A stretch of DNA of 37,902 nucleotides, from contig CAJXQE010000020.1 in NCBI GenBank assembly GCA_913058215.1, positions 1 to 37,902 on the forward strand. Reading direction: 5' to 3'. The number at the start of each line of letters is the position of its first letter. Positions within the stretch are counted from its first letter, which is position 1. Shown here piece by piece: positions 9,476 to 18,300 of this stretch. Under the pieces are notes generated by a model. That model made no database searches. It was not told the origin of the DNA and saw nothing but the letters and a program-made list of their open reading frames with translations. This DNA comes from an uncultured Verrucomicrobiales bacterium (GTDB taxonomy: Bacteria > Verrucomicrobiota > Verrucomicrobiia > Verrucomicrobiales > DEV007). The translations under genes and the position numbers were made by a program.

Positions 9476-9571
9476 CTTAATCTTCATCTTACTCCTAATC
9501 TTAATCCCCATCTTCGCCTGGCCTCTCCCTTCGCACCGGGGATTAAGATTAAGATGAAGAGTAGGATTAAG
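9476..9571. repeat. Imperfect inverted repeat made of degenerate CTTAAT-like hexamers
   Basis: Arms at 9476-9509 and 9538-9571 (34 bases each) are complementary at about 28 of 34 positions, around a 28-base loop. Each arm is built from six-base units such as CTTAAT, CTTCAT, CTTACT and CCTAAT, and both arms end at the loop side in CCCC or GGGG. In the sulfatase transcript it would form a long stem in the 5' leader, 5 bases before the Shine-Dalgarno sequence. It could be a mobile palindromic repeat, a regulatory hairpin or an RNA-processing site; the sequence does not decide. Confidence 0.7.
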
Positions 9572-9635
9572 AACGGCGCTGAAGCTCCGGCTCAAACATC
9601 GCGATCCGGTGAATTCGCCCGAATTAATCCAACCA

Positions 9636-10538
9636 TCATCTGCCTTTCTCAAAATTCCCGATCGGGCTGCCTTCCGTGGGAACGACGATGGTCGGTTCAC
9701 CCTCGAGGTAGCCAAGCGAGGCCAAAAACTCGTCGGCGGCGATCATCGTGCGTTCCTGCCATGGCGATTGGTTGAAGAAACCGTGTTTCCCTCCTTCGGC
9801 GATGTACTGGTCGGCTCGAAAGCCAATCTCATTGGCCTCGCCCCACCAAAGGTCGCCAAAGGCTTTTAATCTATCGTTGGTCCCAAACATGACGATAGAC
9901 GGCGGCGTGTCTGGTTTGACGTAAAGGAGCGGGGAGATCTTTGCGGCTATTTCTTCATCGCCGTTGACCAGATTGCTGAGACCTCCGTGCATGAAGGAGA
10001 GCACCGGATTAAACAGGACCATGGCCTGGGGGATCGTCGAGATCGACAGATCATCGTCCTCGGCATCGACGCTTTTGGGAATGATCGCGCAGGCGGCGAG
10101 GTGTCCTCCGGCCGAACCGCCGCTAGTGATGAGTTTTTCAGGATCGATGCCAAACTCGGCCGCGTTGGCACGCACCCACCTCACGGCGCTGCGGGCGTCC
10201 TCGACGCACTTGTCGGGCGTCACGCCATCTTTGTTTTTAAGCCGGTAGTCGACGTTGGCGCAGACCAGACCGCGACTGGCGAAGTACTTGGCTTGGACGG
10301 CGAAGGACCTGACCGAGCCGCCTTTCCATGAGCCGCCGTGGAAGAAAACGATGACGGGGCGCTTGTCGGTTTTCTTCCAGCCAGGCGGAAAATCGACATG
10401 CAACTTCAGTTCTTTCTCTCCGATCGTCTTGTAGACGTACTCTTTTGTGGGCAAGCCGCTCCCTCCTTCTTGAGCAATGGCTGGCATGGTGGAACAAAGC
10501 GCCGTGAGCGCTGTGATGGAAACAAGTAGACGGTTCAT
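9636..10538 (-). CDS. Exported esterase, BD-FAE / carboxylesterase-like
   Basis: This is a 300-residue alpha/beta hydrolase with a signal peptide at ~1-22 (cleavage near AIA-QE). The HSL-type oxyanion motif HGGSW is at 67-71. The nucleophile elbow GGSAGG has S142. The acid is probably D222 (GTNDRLK) and the base H252 (GGKHGFF). These place it with secreted esterases of the BD-FAE/acetyl-xylan-esterase kind, which remove acyl or feruloyl groups from polysaccharides; that role here is inferred. AGAGA precedes the ATG at 10538. It lies 55 bases behind the broken sialate-esterase-like gene and 175 bases ahead of a sulfatase, all on the minus strand, so the cluster encodes both de-sulfation and de-esterification. 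Confidence 0.9.
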   Translation of the reverse strand: MNRLLVSITALTALCSTMPAIAQEGGSGLPTKEYVYKTIGEKELKLHVDFPPGWKKTDKRPVIVFFHGGSWKGGSVRSFAVQAKYFASRGLVCANVDYRLKNKDGVTPDKCVEDARSAVRWVRANAAEFGIDPEKLITSGGSAGGHLAACAIIPKSVDAEDDDLSISTIPQAMVLFNPVLSFMHGGLSNLVNGDEEIAAKISPLLYVKPDTPPSIVMFGTNDRLKAFGDLWWGEANEIGFRADQYIAEGGKHGFFNQSPWQERTMIAADEFLASLGYLEGEPTIVVPTEGSPIGNFEKGR

Positions 10539-10593
10539 AATTTAGATCTCTCTTTGTTTTGAGTGACTGCAAAAAACAGGTAAGTCGTTTGCT

Positions 10594-11721
10594 TCATTGG
10601 GACGGCTCTTTCGGGATGGCTGGCTTGTTTTTCTTGTAAAAAGCTACCACTGCATCAGCGGTCATCTTTCCGAGAGTGATCTGTCCTTCGTGATTGAAAT
10701 GCACAGCATCTACGAGCGGTAGCTTTCCGTGATGAACGGTTACGGTTTTCGAAATATCTCTGGCGGCGCGGTTCTGAGCTTTCAATACGATCCCTAGGTG
10801 AGCCCGTTTGCCGGTGGCGGTGCCCTCTGCGGATAGTTTGTTCAGATCCTCATCACTCGCATATGTCAGAACGAACGCAGGCATTTCAGGTGCTGCTACA
10901 TCTTTGCGGATATCGGATACCAACTGACGGAGGTTGTCGAAGTACTCATCGGCAGTGTCTTTTCGTGTCCCATCCGCGCCACCTTGTTTCCAGACAAAAC
11001 CGGAGAACTCAGTTCTGGAATTTTTCTTTGCTTCGGTCGCTGCGTTGATCATGTCCTGATAGAGCGGGCCCTTTTTTCCATCGAAAGTTCGATTCGCCCG
11101 CTCCTCGGTCCAGTTCTTTGCAAAAGCGCTGATTCCCGTTCCTCCGACCGCCACTTTGATGATCCCGATCGTATCATCAGGCCAGTGATCAGCGAGCTGT
11201 TGAGCTAGAGAAACTTCGGGCCCGAACTTTTGGCGTGGCACCAGATATTCCCACCTGCCATTGGCCCAGATTCTGATGCGATCGTGTTTTTCCGTGTAGG
11301 GAGATTCCAAATTCGAAGCCTTGGCGGCACCCACCATGTTGGACTACCCCATCAGCACGAACACCCGGAAGACTCCCGCGTTGGGAACGTCCGCCTTGCC
11401 GCCGCCCAGGGTGTTGGCCCGTTGAAAACCGGGGGTCGTCCATTTTGACTGAGCGGTCGTCTCTTCTTGGGGCTTTGGTTGACCGGAAACCGCTTTTGCT
11501 ACGGCCCGCTTTTCGTTTTTGTCCAGATCGCCACTACCATCCAAATCAAAAGTCTTCAGGATGACAGCCCGTTCTTTTTCATCCAATTGGCCGTCTTCAT
11601 TCGTGTCGTATTTTGCGACGACGGCTTCCATGACCTTTCCACGGTCGTTGGTCTTCGTCTGCCCGAAAAGAGCGGGGGTTGAGAGCGATGCTATACCAAA
11701 AACAATGATATATTTTTTCAT
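10594..11721 (-). pseudogene. EF-hand + sialate O-acetylesterase-like gene with amber codon in the active-site motif
   Basis: One gene of 375 sense codons is interrupted by a single in-frame TAG at 11344-11346. Residues 1-20 are a signal peptide. EF-hand loops lie at 39-50 (DTNEDGQLDEKE) and 59-70 (DLDGSGDLDKNE). A DUF303/sialate O-acetylesterase-type SGNH domain follows. The block I GQSNM motif reads FVLMG-stop-SNMVG, so one C-to-T change turned the expected CAG (Gln126) into TAG. The catalytic Ser127 and the later D338 and H341 (DAVHFNHEG) are kept. Reading frame and similarity continue without any further lesion. It could be a recent nonsense mutation, strain variation, a base-calling error, or rare readthrough. 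Without readthrough only a 125-residue exported EF-hand peptide is made. Confidence 0.85.
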
Positions 11722-11744
11722 AATCTTAATTCTACTGATTTAAA

Positions 11745-11822
11745 ACCACGGATGAACACAGATGGACACGGATGCCCGACCAGCTGCGAAAAGATCCGTG
11801 TTCATCTGTGTCTATCCGTGGT
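11745..11822. repeat. Palindromic repeat, copy 1 (CCACGGATGAACAC type)
   Basis: The arms at 11745-11773 and 11794-11822 (29 bases each) pair with 3 mismatches around a 20-base loop. Each arm is itself about 2.5 copies of a ten-base unit, ACGGATGAAC / ACAGATGGAC / ACGGAT. It is flanked by TTTAAA-like bases. A second copy lies at 31028-31102. It sits between two minus-strand genes and would fold as a hairpin in their shared transcript. Similar sequences are, from memory, widespread in intergenic regions of metagenomic PVC bacteria. No function is established. Confidence 0.85.
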
Positions 11823-11838
11823 GTAAACAAAAACGAAT

Positions 11839-13434
11839 TCACGAAATAAACCGCCGGAACAGATTGTGCGTGATCTGCTGAACCCGCTCATCAGGTCCTT
11901 GCTGAGCGACTCGGTGGCGAACGGGATTCACGTGTCCGGGAGGGCTCGATAGTCCGTTGGCCCACCAGATAGTGGCGGCGTTAAAAACGACATTGTCCTT
12001 GGGGCCATCATAGAGCGTGGCGCTGTATTGCCCCACGGTCTTTCCGTTAATCGTGGCATCGCCTTCCGCGACAATATTCATTCCCGGTAGATCCATGGCG
12101 GGGGCGCCATGCCATTCCCATCCAAGCAGGCCTTTGACGGAGTCTCCCTTCTTCATCCCCGTGCCCGCAAAAAGCCAATGCTCGGGCAGTGCACAGGTCC
12201 AGTCCCCGACACCCATGCCGCGTCCGGTCTCTTGATCTTTGTCCAGTCGTCCTCCCATGAGTTGAGCGCCATCGGGCCCCATGTTCAGCTCGAAGTCGTC
12301 ACGGTTGAGAAGTTTTCGTTTTACCGCCTCGGGAATCTCATCCGGCACCGGCATGAACCAGCCTTCGCGCCGCGCGCCACGATAAGGCGTGCCGTCCTGA
12401 GAGGGCAACAAGGGCACCACGCAGAGCACCGAGTTTCCGCCAAAGAAGGCCAGATTCACGCCTTGCTCGCGGGCTTTGAGCACATTCTGATACATGTCTT
12501 GTGTCCAATACTCATCGTGCCCGACCGAGATGAATCCTTTTGCACGCAGCAGGCCTTCAGGATCCGCATGAGTGTCGATGTTAGAGATGTAGGAAACATC
12601 GTAGCCGTGCTGTTCCATCCAGAACGAAAGCGGAAACTCCCAGGGCAAAAACTCGCCGGAACCGCCCGATTTCTTCAGCCTGTTCACGGGGTGCGTGAAC
12701 AAGCCGTAGGGGCGATCGAAGCTCACCGTGCCACTGGGCACGCCGGTGGTGGAGTAGCCCTTCCCATGCGGGGTGTAGATGGAGTAGTCCGCAGGCCAGC
12801 GGTTGTAGGCCGACCAGGTCAGATCGCTGCACTGGAATAATAGGTCGCAGGGACGACCGTCTCGCACGATGAAGATGACGTAGCTCTGGAGGTTCTCCTT
12901 CTCGGCAGTGAGCTTGCCCAGATAAACCCCACTGAGCCAATCCTCAGGAATCTCAAATTCGACGGAGGGCTTCCAGTTGCATTCGCGAACATAGTTTTCG
13001 CCCACCGGAGGATCGGGCTGGGTTTGGCCTTCGATTGAATCAAAAGTCCGCATGAGGCGTCCGCCATCTCCGTTGTAGTAGCCGGTCCGGAAGATCTCCA
13101 ACTTGAAAGCGGAGACAGGGTTCGTGCTCACCATGACCTTCAGTGTTTCCCCGGCTCTGACACTGTTGGCGGAGCAGTAGCCTTCAATCCAGGGGCAGCG
13201 ACCGTTGGGCAGGATTTTGTTAATTTTCCCCGGGAGCTGGCGCGTGTTGGTGAGCTGCCAATCGCGCGTGCCGGGTTTGGCGTTTTCTTTTCGGATCAAG
13301 TCCCGGCCTGAGTTATCTTGCCCGGAGCTTGCTGAAGGAAAGGCCCCGGCCGCCAATCCTAGGCCAGCGCCGGCTGCTCCTTTAAGTGAATCACGGCGAC
13401 TCATGCCGCGCTTGGAATCGTCAGATTCTTTCAT
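11839..13434 (-). CDS. Tat-exported N,N-dimethylformamidase large-subunit-like protein
   Basis: This 531-residue protein begins with a twin-arginine signal (MSRRDSLKGAAGAGLGLAAG, R13-R14), so it is probably exported folded with its metal. After ~50 it follows the N,N-dimethylformamidase beta/large-subunit C-terminal family: FRTGYYNGDGGR, DLLFQCSDLTWSAYNRW, and the family's hallmark GHDEYWT. The known enzyme is an iron-dependent amidohydrolase of formamides. Most relatives in this group are uncharacterised, so the substrate is open. No small subunit gene is nearby. The short linker PSASSGQD after the signal is encoded by a common repeat (see 13321-13338). Its ATG is only 6 bases after the stop of the TetR gene, so the two are almost certainly one transcript and possibly translationally coupled. 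No Shine-Dalgarno sequence is evident. Confidence 0.82.
   Translation of the reverse strand: MKESDDSKRGMSRRDSLKGAAGAGLGLAAGAFPSASSGQDNSGRDLIRKENAKPGTRDWQLTNTRQLPGKINKILPNGRCPWIEGYCSANSVRAGETLKVMVSTNPVSAFKLEIFRTGYYNGDGGRLMRTFDSIEGQTQPDPPVGENYVRECNWKPSVEFEIPEDWLSGVYLGKLTAEKENLQSYVIFIVRDGRPCDLLFQCSDLTWSAYNRWPADYSIYTPHGKGYSTTGVPSGTVSFDRPYGLFTHPVNRLKKSGGSGEFLPWEFPLSFWMEQHGYDVSYISNIDTHADPEGLLRAKGFISVGHDEYWTQDMYQNVLKAREQGVNLAFFGGNSVLCVVPLLPSQDGTPYRGARREGWFMPVPDEIPEAVKRKLLNRDDFELNMGPDGAQLMGGRLDKDQETGRGMGVGDWTCALPEHWLFAGTGMKKGDSVKGLLGWEWHGAPAMDLPGMNIVAEGDATINGKTVGQYSATLYDGPKDNVVFNAATIWWANGLSSPPGHVNPVRHRVAQQGPDERVQQITHNLFRRFIS
13321..13338 (-). repeat. In-frame copy B of CCTTC(GA)CAAGCTC-type short repeat
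   Basis: On the minus strand this reads CCTTCAGCAAGCTCCGGG and encodes PSASSG in the Tat-signal/mature junction of the dimethylformamidase-like protein. It differs at 4 of 18 positions from the in-frame copy at 27708-27725, which encodes PSTSSG at the same place in a sulfatase. It resembles the widespread CCTTCGACAAGCTCAGG element known from many environmental genomes (recalled, not searched). Confidence 0.6.
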
Positions 13435-13440
13435 GTTGTG

Positions 13441-14052
13441 TTAGTGTTTGAGAATTGCCGATAGGTTGAAGTTCACGGTCTGCTCGACGAGAAGGTCCTC
13501 GGTGATCCCCGAGTCCTTCGAGTACCAGCGGGCAATCCCTGCAATTGTCTGCAGGATGTGTCTTGCAGCGATTTTGACATCCAGATCCTGGAGTTTCCCT
13601 TCGTCCGCCAACTCCTGTAGCGCCTCCCGTATCATAGCCAGGTAGCCCTCGATCTGTTGGGCAACAATTTGCTGTTGGGCGGGTTCGAGATGGCGCTTCT
13701 CGGGAAAGAGGAGCGTGAACTCCAGTCCGTGATCAAACAAGCCGCGAACGTGCAGCCGGATCATCTCCCGCAGTCGTTCCTCCGGATCTGTTATTCGTTT
13801 CGCCGGCTCAATGACTGCGCGTTCCAGCCCCTCCATGGCGTGTTGCAAGATCTGAAAAAGCATGTCCTGCTTGCTGCTAATGTGGTGGTAGAGGCCCGCC
13901 TTGGTCATGCCGACTGCCTTGGCAAGATCGCCCATGGATGTACCTGAATACCCCCTCTGCACCATCAATTCCGCGGCCGTTCGGAAGATCTCTTCATTGC
14001 GCACCTGTCCTGCCGGCGTCGCCATCGGTTTTGCTGTGTCTGAGATATTCAT
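13441..14052 (-). CDS. TetR/AcrR-family repressor
   Basis: This is a 203-residue cytoplasmic DNA-binding protein. The N-terminal helix-turn-helix is at about 20-62 (AAELMVQRGYSGTSMGDLAK then AVGMTKAGLYHHISSKQDML), which is typical TetR. The rest is an all-helical ligand and dimer domain with no recognisable ligand signature. The start at 14052 is chosen because AGG lies 8 bases before it and the operator palindrome lies 18-35 bases upstream; a start at 14151 would place the operator inside the gene. Autoregulation is likely. The dimethylformamidase-like gene follows after 6 bases, and an SHD1-protein gene diverges from it 231 bases away, so both are candidate targets. A related site lies ahead of the gene at 15316. 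Confidence 0.93.
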   Translation of the reverse strand: MNISDTAKPMATPAGQVRNEEIFRTAAELMVQRGYSGTSMGDLAKAVGMTKAGLYHHISSKQDMLFQILQHAMEGLERAVIEPAKRITDPEERLREMIRLHVRGLFDHGLEFTLLFPEKRHLEPAQQQIVAQQIEGYLAMIREALQELADEGKLQDLDVKIAARHILQTIAGIARWYSKDSGITEDLLVEQTVNFNLSAILKH

Positions 14053-14069
14053 AAACGACCTGAGATATA

Positions 14070-14087
14070 CTACCGACCGATCGGTAG
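14070..14087. promoter_or_regulatory. Probable TetR operator
   Basis: CTACCGA-CCGA-TCGGTAG is a perfect 7-base inverted repeat around four bases. It sits 18 bases upstream of the TetR start, in the divergent region between that gene and the SHD1 gene at 14284. Size, symmetry and position are those expected of an autoregulatory TetR site. The assignment is by inference; no binding data can be read from sequence. Confidence 0.75.
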
Positions 14088-14283
14088 GCGAGTCAACAGA
14101 AAAAATAACAGGGACTCCTACCCGACTGCATAGGCAGAGGAAGACGGGCAATGGAATGATAATTAAAAATCACTCGGCAGGTAGTTTGCAGACAGATTGT
14201 GATTTTACTCCTGCAGCTCAGAGGAACTTCAAAAAAGGCGGTAGAATCGACGACGCCTCATGATATCAATATAGAATATTACA

Positions 14284-15150
14284 ATGAACATGGCTCCATC
14301 CAAATCCCTGATCACTCTCCTCGCGGCAATCGTCGCCCTCCTTCTCCTGACACTCCTCCCGGTCTCGGCCGATGCCCTTCGTGATTGGACGAACAAAGAC
14401 GGGCGCACAATCAAGGCGGAGCTCCTTTCTGTGAGCGAAACCTCCGTCACCCTGAAGCTGGACAACGGGCGAAGATACGAAATCCCACTCGCAGACCTCA
14501 GTGATACTGACCGCACCCACGCCATCAAGTGGCAGGCCGAACTTGCCATCAGCCCCGAGGCTAAGAAAGTGTTAGCGCAGTATAGGGAAGACGAACACAC
14601 CACCGAGGTTCTCTGCCACTTCGATTTTGAAAGTGGATCGCTTGAAGCGCTTGAGCCAAAATGGTCCGTCCTGAAAGGCCAATACGAAGTGGAGAATGGC
14701 GTCATCCATGGCCTGGAACTGCCCGCAGATAATCACGTCGCCACGGCAGGAATGGACCTTCCCTTAGGGCATCATGCGTTCGCCTACTTTGAAGTCGAAT
14801 TGCATGAAGCAGCCAATGTCATTGTCACTTTGAACGGAAAAGGTCGTGGCCATGTCTGCCGGGTCGTGATCTCTCCAAAACTCATCGCGGTGCAAAGCGA
14901 TAACAAGCCGAAGGCCGTCAATGTTTCACGCCCGATGGATTTGGAGAAAGATGAAGCCCTCGAAGTCGTGGTGGAACTGCACAACGACACCCTCAGTCTC
15001 ATCTTGCTCAATGCCGGCGACTCGGAACCGCTCACACTGACGGACGACTTCATAAATCATCCCATCGATAACATTCGCTGGGCAGTCGCAAAAGGGCCGG
15101 CAAAGATCGACGAGGTCACCGTCGCGCGTGTGGTGAATATAGAACCGTAA
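14284..15150 (+). CDS. Exported SHD1-domain protein with LamG/DUF1080-like sandwich
   Basis: This 288-residue protein has a strongly hydrophobic signal or anchor (~8-30). It is followed by an SHD1-like domain at ~32-80 (DWTNKDGRTIKAELLSVSE, then LADLSDTDR), a small beta domain frequent in secreted planctomycete and verrucomicrobial proteins. Residues ~108-288 form a beta-sandwich like concanavalin/DUF1080 proteins (HFDFESGSLEALEPKWSVLK). A structural, adhesive or carbohydrate-binding role outside the cell is plausible; no catalytic residues are apparent. The gene diverges from the TetR gene and shares its operator region. Two ATGs (14284 and 14290) are possible. A weak terminator follows. Confidence 0.8.
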   Translation: MNMAPSKSLITLLAAIVALLLLTLLPVSADALRDWTNKDGRTIKAELLSVSETSVTLKLDNGRRYEIPLADLSDTDRTHAIKWQAELAISPEAKKVLAQYREDEHTTEVLCHFDFESGSLEALEPKWSVLKGQYEVENGVIHGLELPADNHVATAGMDLPLGHHAFAYFEVELHEAANVIVTLNGKGRGHVCRVVISPKLIAVQSDNKPKAVNVSRPMDLEKDEALEVVVELHNDTLSLILLNAGDSEPLTLTDDFINHPIDNIRWAVAKGPAKIDEVTVARVVNIEP

Positions 15151-15173
15151 GAATCGCCCCTGAGTTTGAAGAG

Positions 15174-15199
15174 TCGACAGATCGTCGAATGCTTTTTTT
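15174..15199 (+). terminator. Weak rho-independent terminator
   Basis: A five-base stem TCGAC/GTCGA around the loop AGATC is followed after four bases by seven T residues. It lies 23 bases after the SHD1-protein stop. The stem is short, so the call is tentative. Confidence 0.4.
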
Positions 15200-15285
15200 A
15201 TCTGAGCCCAAACAATTATCTAGTCAGAAGTTCTCCAATCGACAACGACCGCGGCATGTTCTCCGTCCTGTTTGCGGCAGTTGAA

Positions 15286-15295
15286 CGATCGGTCG
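15286..15295. promoter_or_regulatory. Second possible TetR site (shared 10-base core)
   Basis: CGATCGGTCG is identical to the core of the operator at 14070-14087 read on the other strand. It lies 20 bases upstream of the start of the large cytochrome-type gene at 15316, where a repressor could block transcription or initiation. The outer arms are not conserved, so binding would be weaker or absent. Confidence 0.35.
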
Positions 15296-15315
15296 TATCA
15301 GGATATCGTGGGTAG

Positions 15316-18300
15316 TTGAAACACTTTACAGCAATCCTTGGCGTTCTATTTCTAACTGCGGTCGCGGTCGTCGAGGCAGATTCGTCGCTGGTGGCACGCT
15401 GGGACTTCGATGGGAAAGATTCGCTCAATCTTGTTTCTCATGGCGGAGTGAAGTCCGGCGAAGCGGGACCGACTTCTCCAGAGTTCCCCCTATTGCTCAA
15501 AGGGAACCAGTCCATCCGATTCGAGGGAAACGGTGCCCGGCTAATGTTGCCGGATACCGGGAAGGACAGTCGATTCAAATTCAGGAAGGACGATCCCATT
15601 ACCCTGGAGGCCTGGGTGAAACTCGATGGACCAAAATCGAGCTCGCCCATGTATATCATTGGTAAGGGACGAACCGGTGGTCCGGGTTTCAGCAAAGACA
15701 ATCAGAACTGGTCGCTCCGCGTGATCCATTCCGGAAATGCGGTCCGCCTGAGTTTTCTTTTTGCTGCCGAGCCGGGCAGCGGGACCTCAGCGTGGCATAG
15801 GTGGACATCGAATGATGGATTTGCCGGAAATGACGGCTGGCATCATGTTGCGGTGGCCTATCGGTTCGGGGATCCAAAATCGATTCGTGCCTGGATCGAC
15901 GGGAAACCGGGCGAAGGGCGTTGGGACTTGGGTGGCGAGGCCAATGTGAAGCCGGTGGTCGACGATGACGCGGTCTGGATCGGTTCGGCCCTAAACGGAA
16001 ACAGTGCCAGCAGCTTTCAGGGATGGCTGGATGCGGTAGCGGTGCATCGGGCGATATTGGACGACAAGACGATGGCGGCGCGTTTCAAGCGAGTGGGTGG
16101 CCCGCGAGTCGTGGCGCCCAAACCGGATCTCAAACCTCAACCCAAACCGATTCCGGAGGAGATGCCCCGGATCAACGATGTACCTACTGATCGCGTGTTG
16201 CTCACCATGGCGGAAGGATTTCCTTCAGAGACACGATGGATGAATGAAGGCGAAGCGGATGACGGAGAGTTTATGCGCTGGGTCGGTGACGAATTCATTT
16301 TACCCCGCATTCCCCTGCGGCACGACGAATGGGGCATTCGCCAGAGTTGGAAGGTGCCCATGCTCGTGCGGATGGTCGCCGACGTAAAACTTCCGCCCGG
16401 AAAACAGCGAATCATGCTGCGGGCACGGGCTTTGGGACGGTTGTGGATTGACGGGCAGTTGGTGGCCCGAACCAAAGCGGTCACGGTGCAGCCGCCAAAT
16501 GGAGAGGAACCGGTAACACCCGTTCGGAAACCTCCCCTGCCGGGCCTGCGCATCGCCGGCTATCACCAGCAGGAAGTATTTGGCGAAGTGACAGTAGAAC
16601 CCGGAAAAACGTCGCGTGTGATTTTGGAGTTGGTGGTTGGCGGCGAAAAGTTGCGGCCCGAAACCGGGGAATTCTGCGTGGCGATTGAGACGGCAGAGGG
16701 AAAATCCTATTCAGTCCTCAGGGCGGGAGGACTCGATCGATTGCCTCTGACTGACGAGGCGGTGGTTCCGGTCTTAGCCAGCATTGAAAAATCGCTGGAT
16801 GAGTTCGACGACTCGAACCGACGCAGGATGGCGGACAGTCGAAATGATTTCTGGAAACAGCGACACTCTGCAGCAAAAGAGTGGGCCCGCGCCAATCCAG
16901 CTCCGACCGTTCCGGAGCTTGATGGCATCAATCATCCCATCGACGCCTTTGTCCGGACAAAAATCGATCGAGCAGTGGCAGCAAGTGCGGGCACCAATCG
17001 AAAACAGGCCGAGCATTTTCACGAAAAGATCCTGCCGCTCCTGCGAGAAAACTGCTTCCGCTGCCATGGCGAGAAAGAGAAAGGCGGATTGAAACTGGAT
17101 TCACGGGAACGCTTGCTGGAAGCCGTGATGCCCGGCGATCCGACGAAGAGTGAATTGATTTTCCGCCTGCACAGCGATGACGAGGACGAGCGGATGCCTC
17201 CGACCGGTGATCCCTTACCCAAAAACGATATTACATTGTTAGAGAAGTGGATCGAGCGGGGTGCGGCGTGGCCAAGTCCTCCGGTCGATGCGGCCGGGAT
17301 TGCCGAACGACCATTGATCAGTGATGCCGCGTTTCTGCGGCGGGTGTATCTGGATACAGTGGGAGTTCCGCCGAGCTTTACCGAAGCGGACGCCTTTCTC
17401 GTCGACGAGAGCGAATACAAACGCGAGCACCTCATCAAGCGCCTGCTGGACGATGAACGAAACGCGGACAATCGAATTGGTGAATGGCAGGATATGTTGG
17501 CGGAGAATCCTGCGCTCTTGAATCAATCCCAGGGATCGACCGGGCCGTTTCGCTGGTTCATTTATGACTCCCTCCGGGACAACAAGCCTTTGGATCGGAT
17601 GATCACGGAACTGATCCTGTTACGGGGCGGAAAATATGAGGGGGGCAGTGCCGGGTTTGGCATGGCAGCCGAAAACGATTCTCCCTTCGCGGCGAAAGGC
17701 CACATCGTGGCATCCGCCTTTCTCGGTATCGAACTTCAGTGCGCGCGTTGTCACGACTCGCCTTATCACAGCACCACGCAGCGTGATCTCTTTTCCTTGG
17801 CGGCGATGTTTGAACGCAAACCGGTGGCCGCGCCCAAGACGAGCCAGGTTCCGGCCGGCTTCTTTGAGAATCGCGAACGCAAGGCGCTCATCAAAGTGAC
17901 GCTCAAACCCGGTGAAAAAGTTCCTCCGAAATGGCGCTTCGCCAAGATGACCGGAATGGCTGACGGAGACGCCGTTGATCAACTGATGCAGGATCCGAAG
18001 GACTCCCGCGAACGCCTGGCGGCTCTGATCACGGCACCCGGAAATCGTCGCTTCGCTCAAGTGGTGGTCAATCGGATCTGGAAAAGGCTCATGGGTGCGG
18101 GCCTGGTGGAGCCCATTCACGATTGGGAAGGACAAAAGGTCAGTCATCCCGAATTGCTGGAATGGTTGGCACACGAGTTTGTCGCAAACGGTTTCAATGC
18201 CAACTACCTCATCGGTTTGATTCTGACTTCGGATGCTTATCAGCGGCAGGCCATCGAAGGGAATCTGACGGCGTCACCCGGGTTGCGATTCTTCAGTGGT

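Noticed and set aside
9461-9715. 85-residue N-terminal extension of the iduronate-2-sulfatase-like protein
   Set aside because: It would translate the hairpin repeat and displace the signal peptide; the ATG at 9460 has a good ribosome binding site.
10594-11721. Genome-wide recoding of TAG as glutamine
   Set aside because: Several intact genes in the window end naturally in TAG (20303, 26321, 33339), so TAG acts as a stop here.
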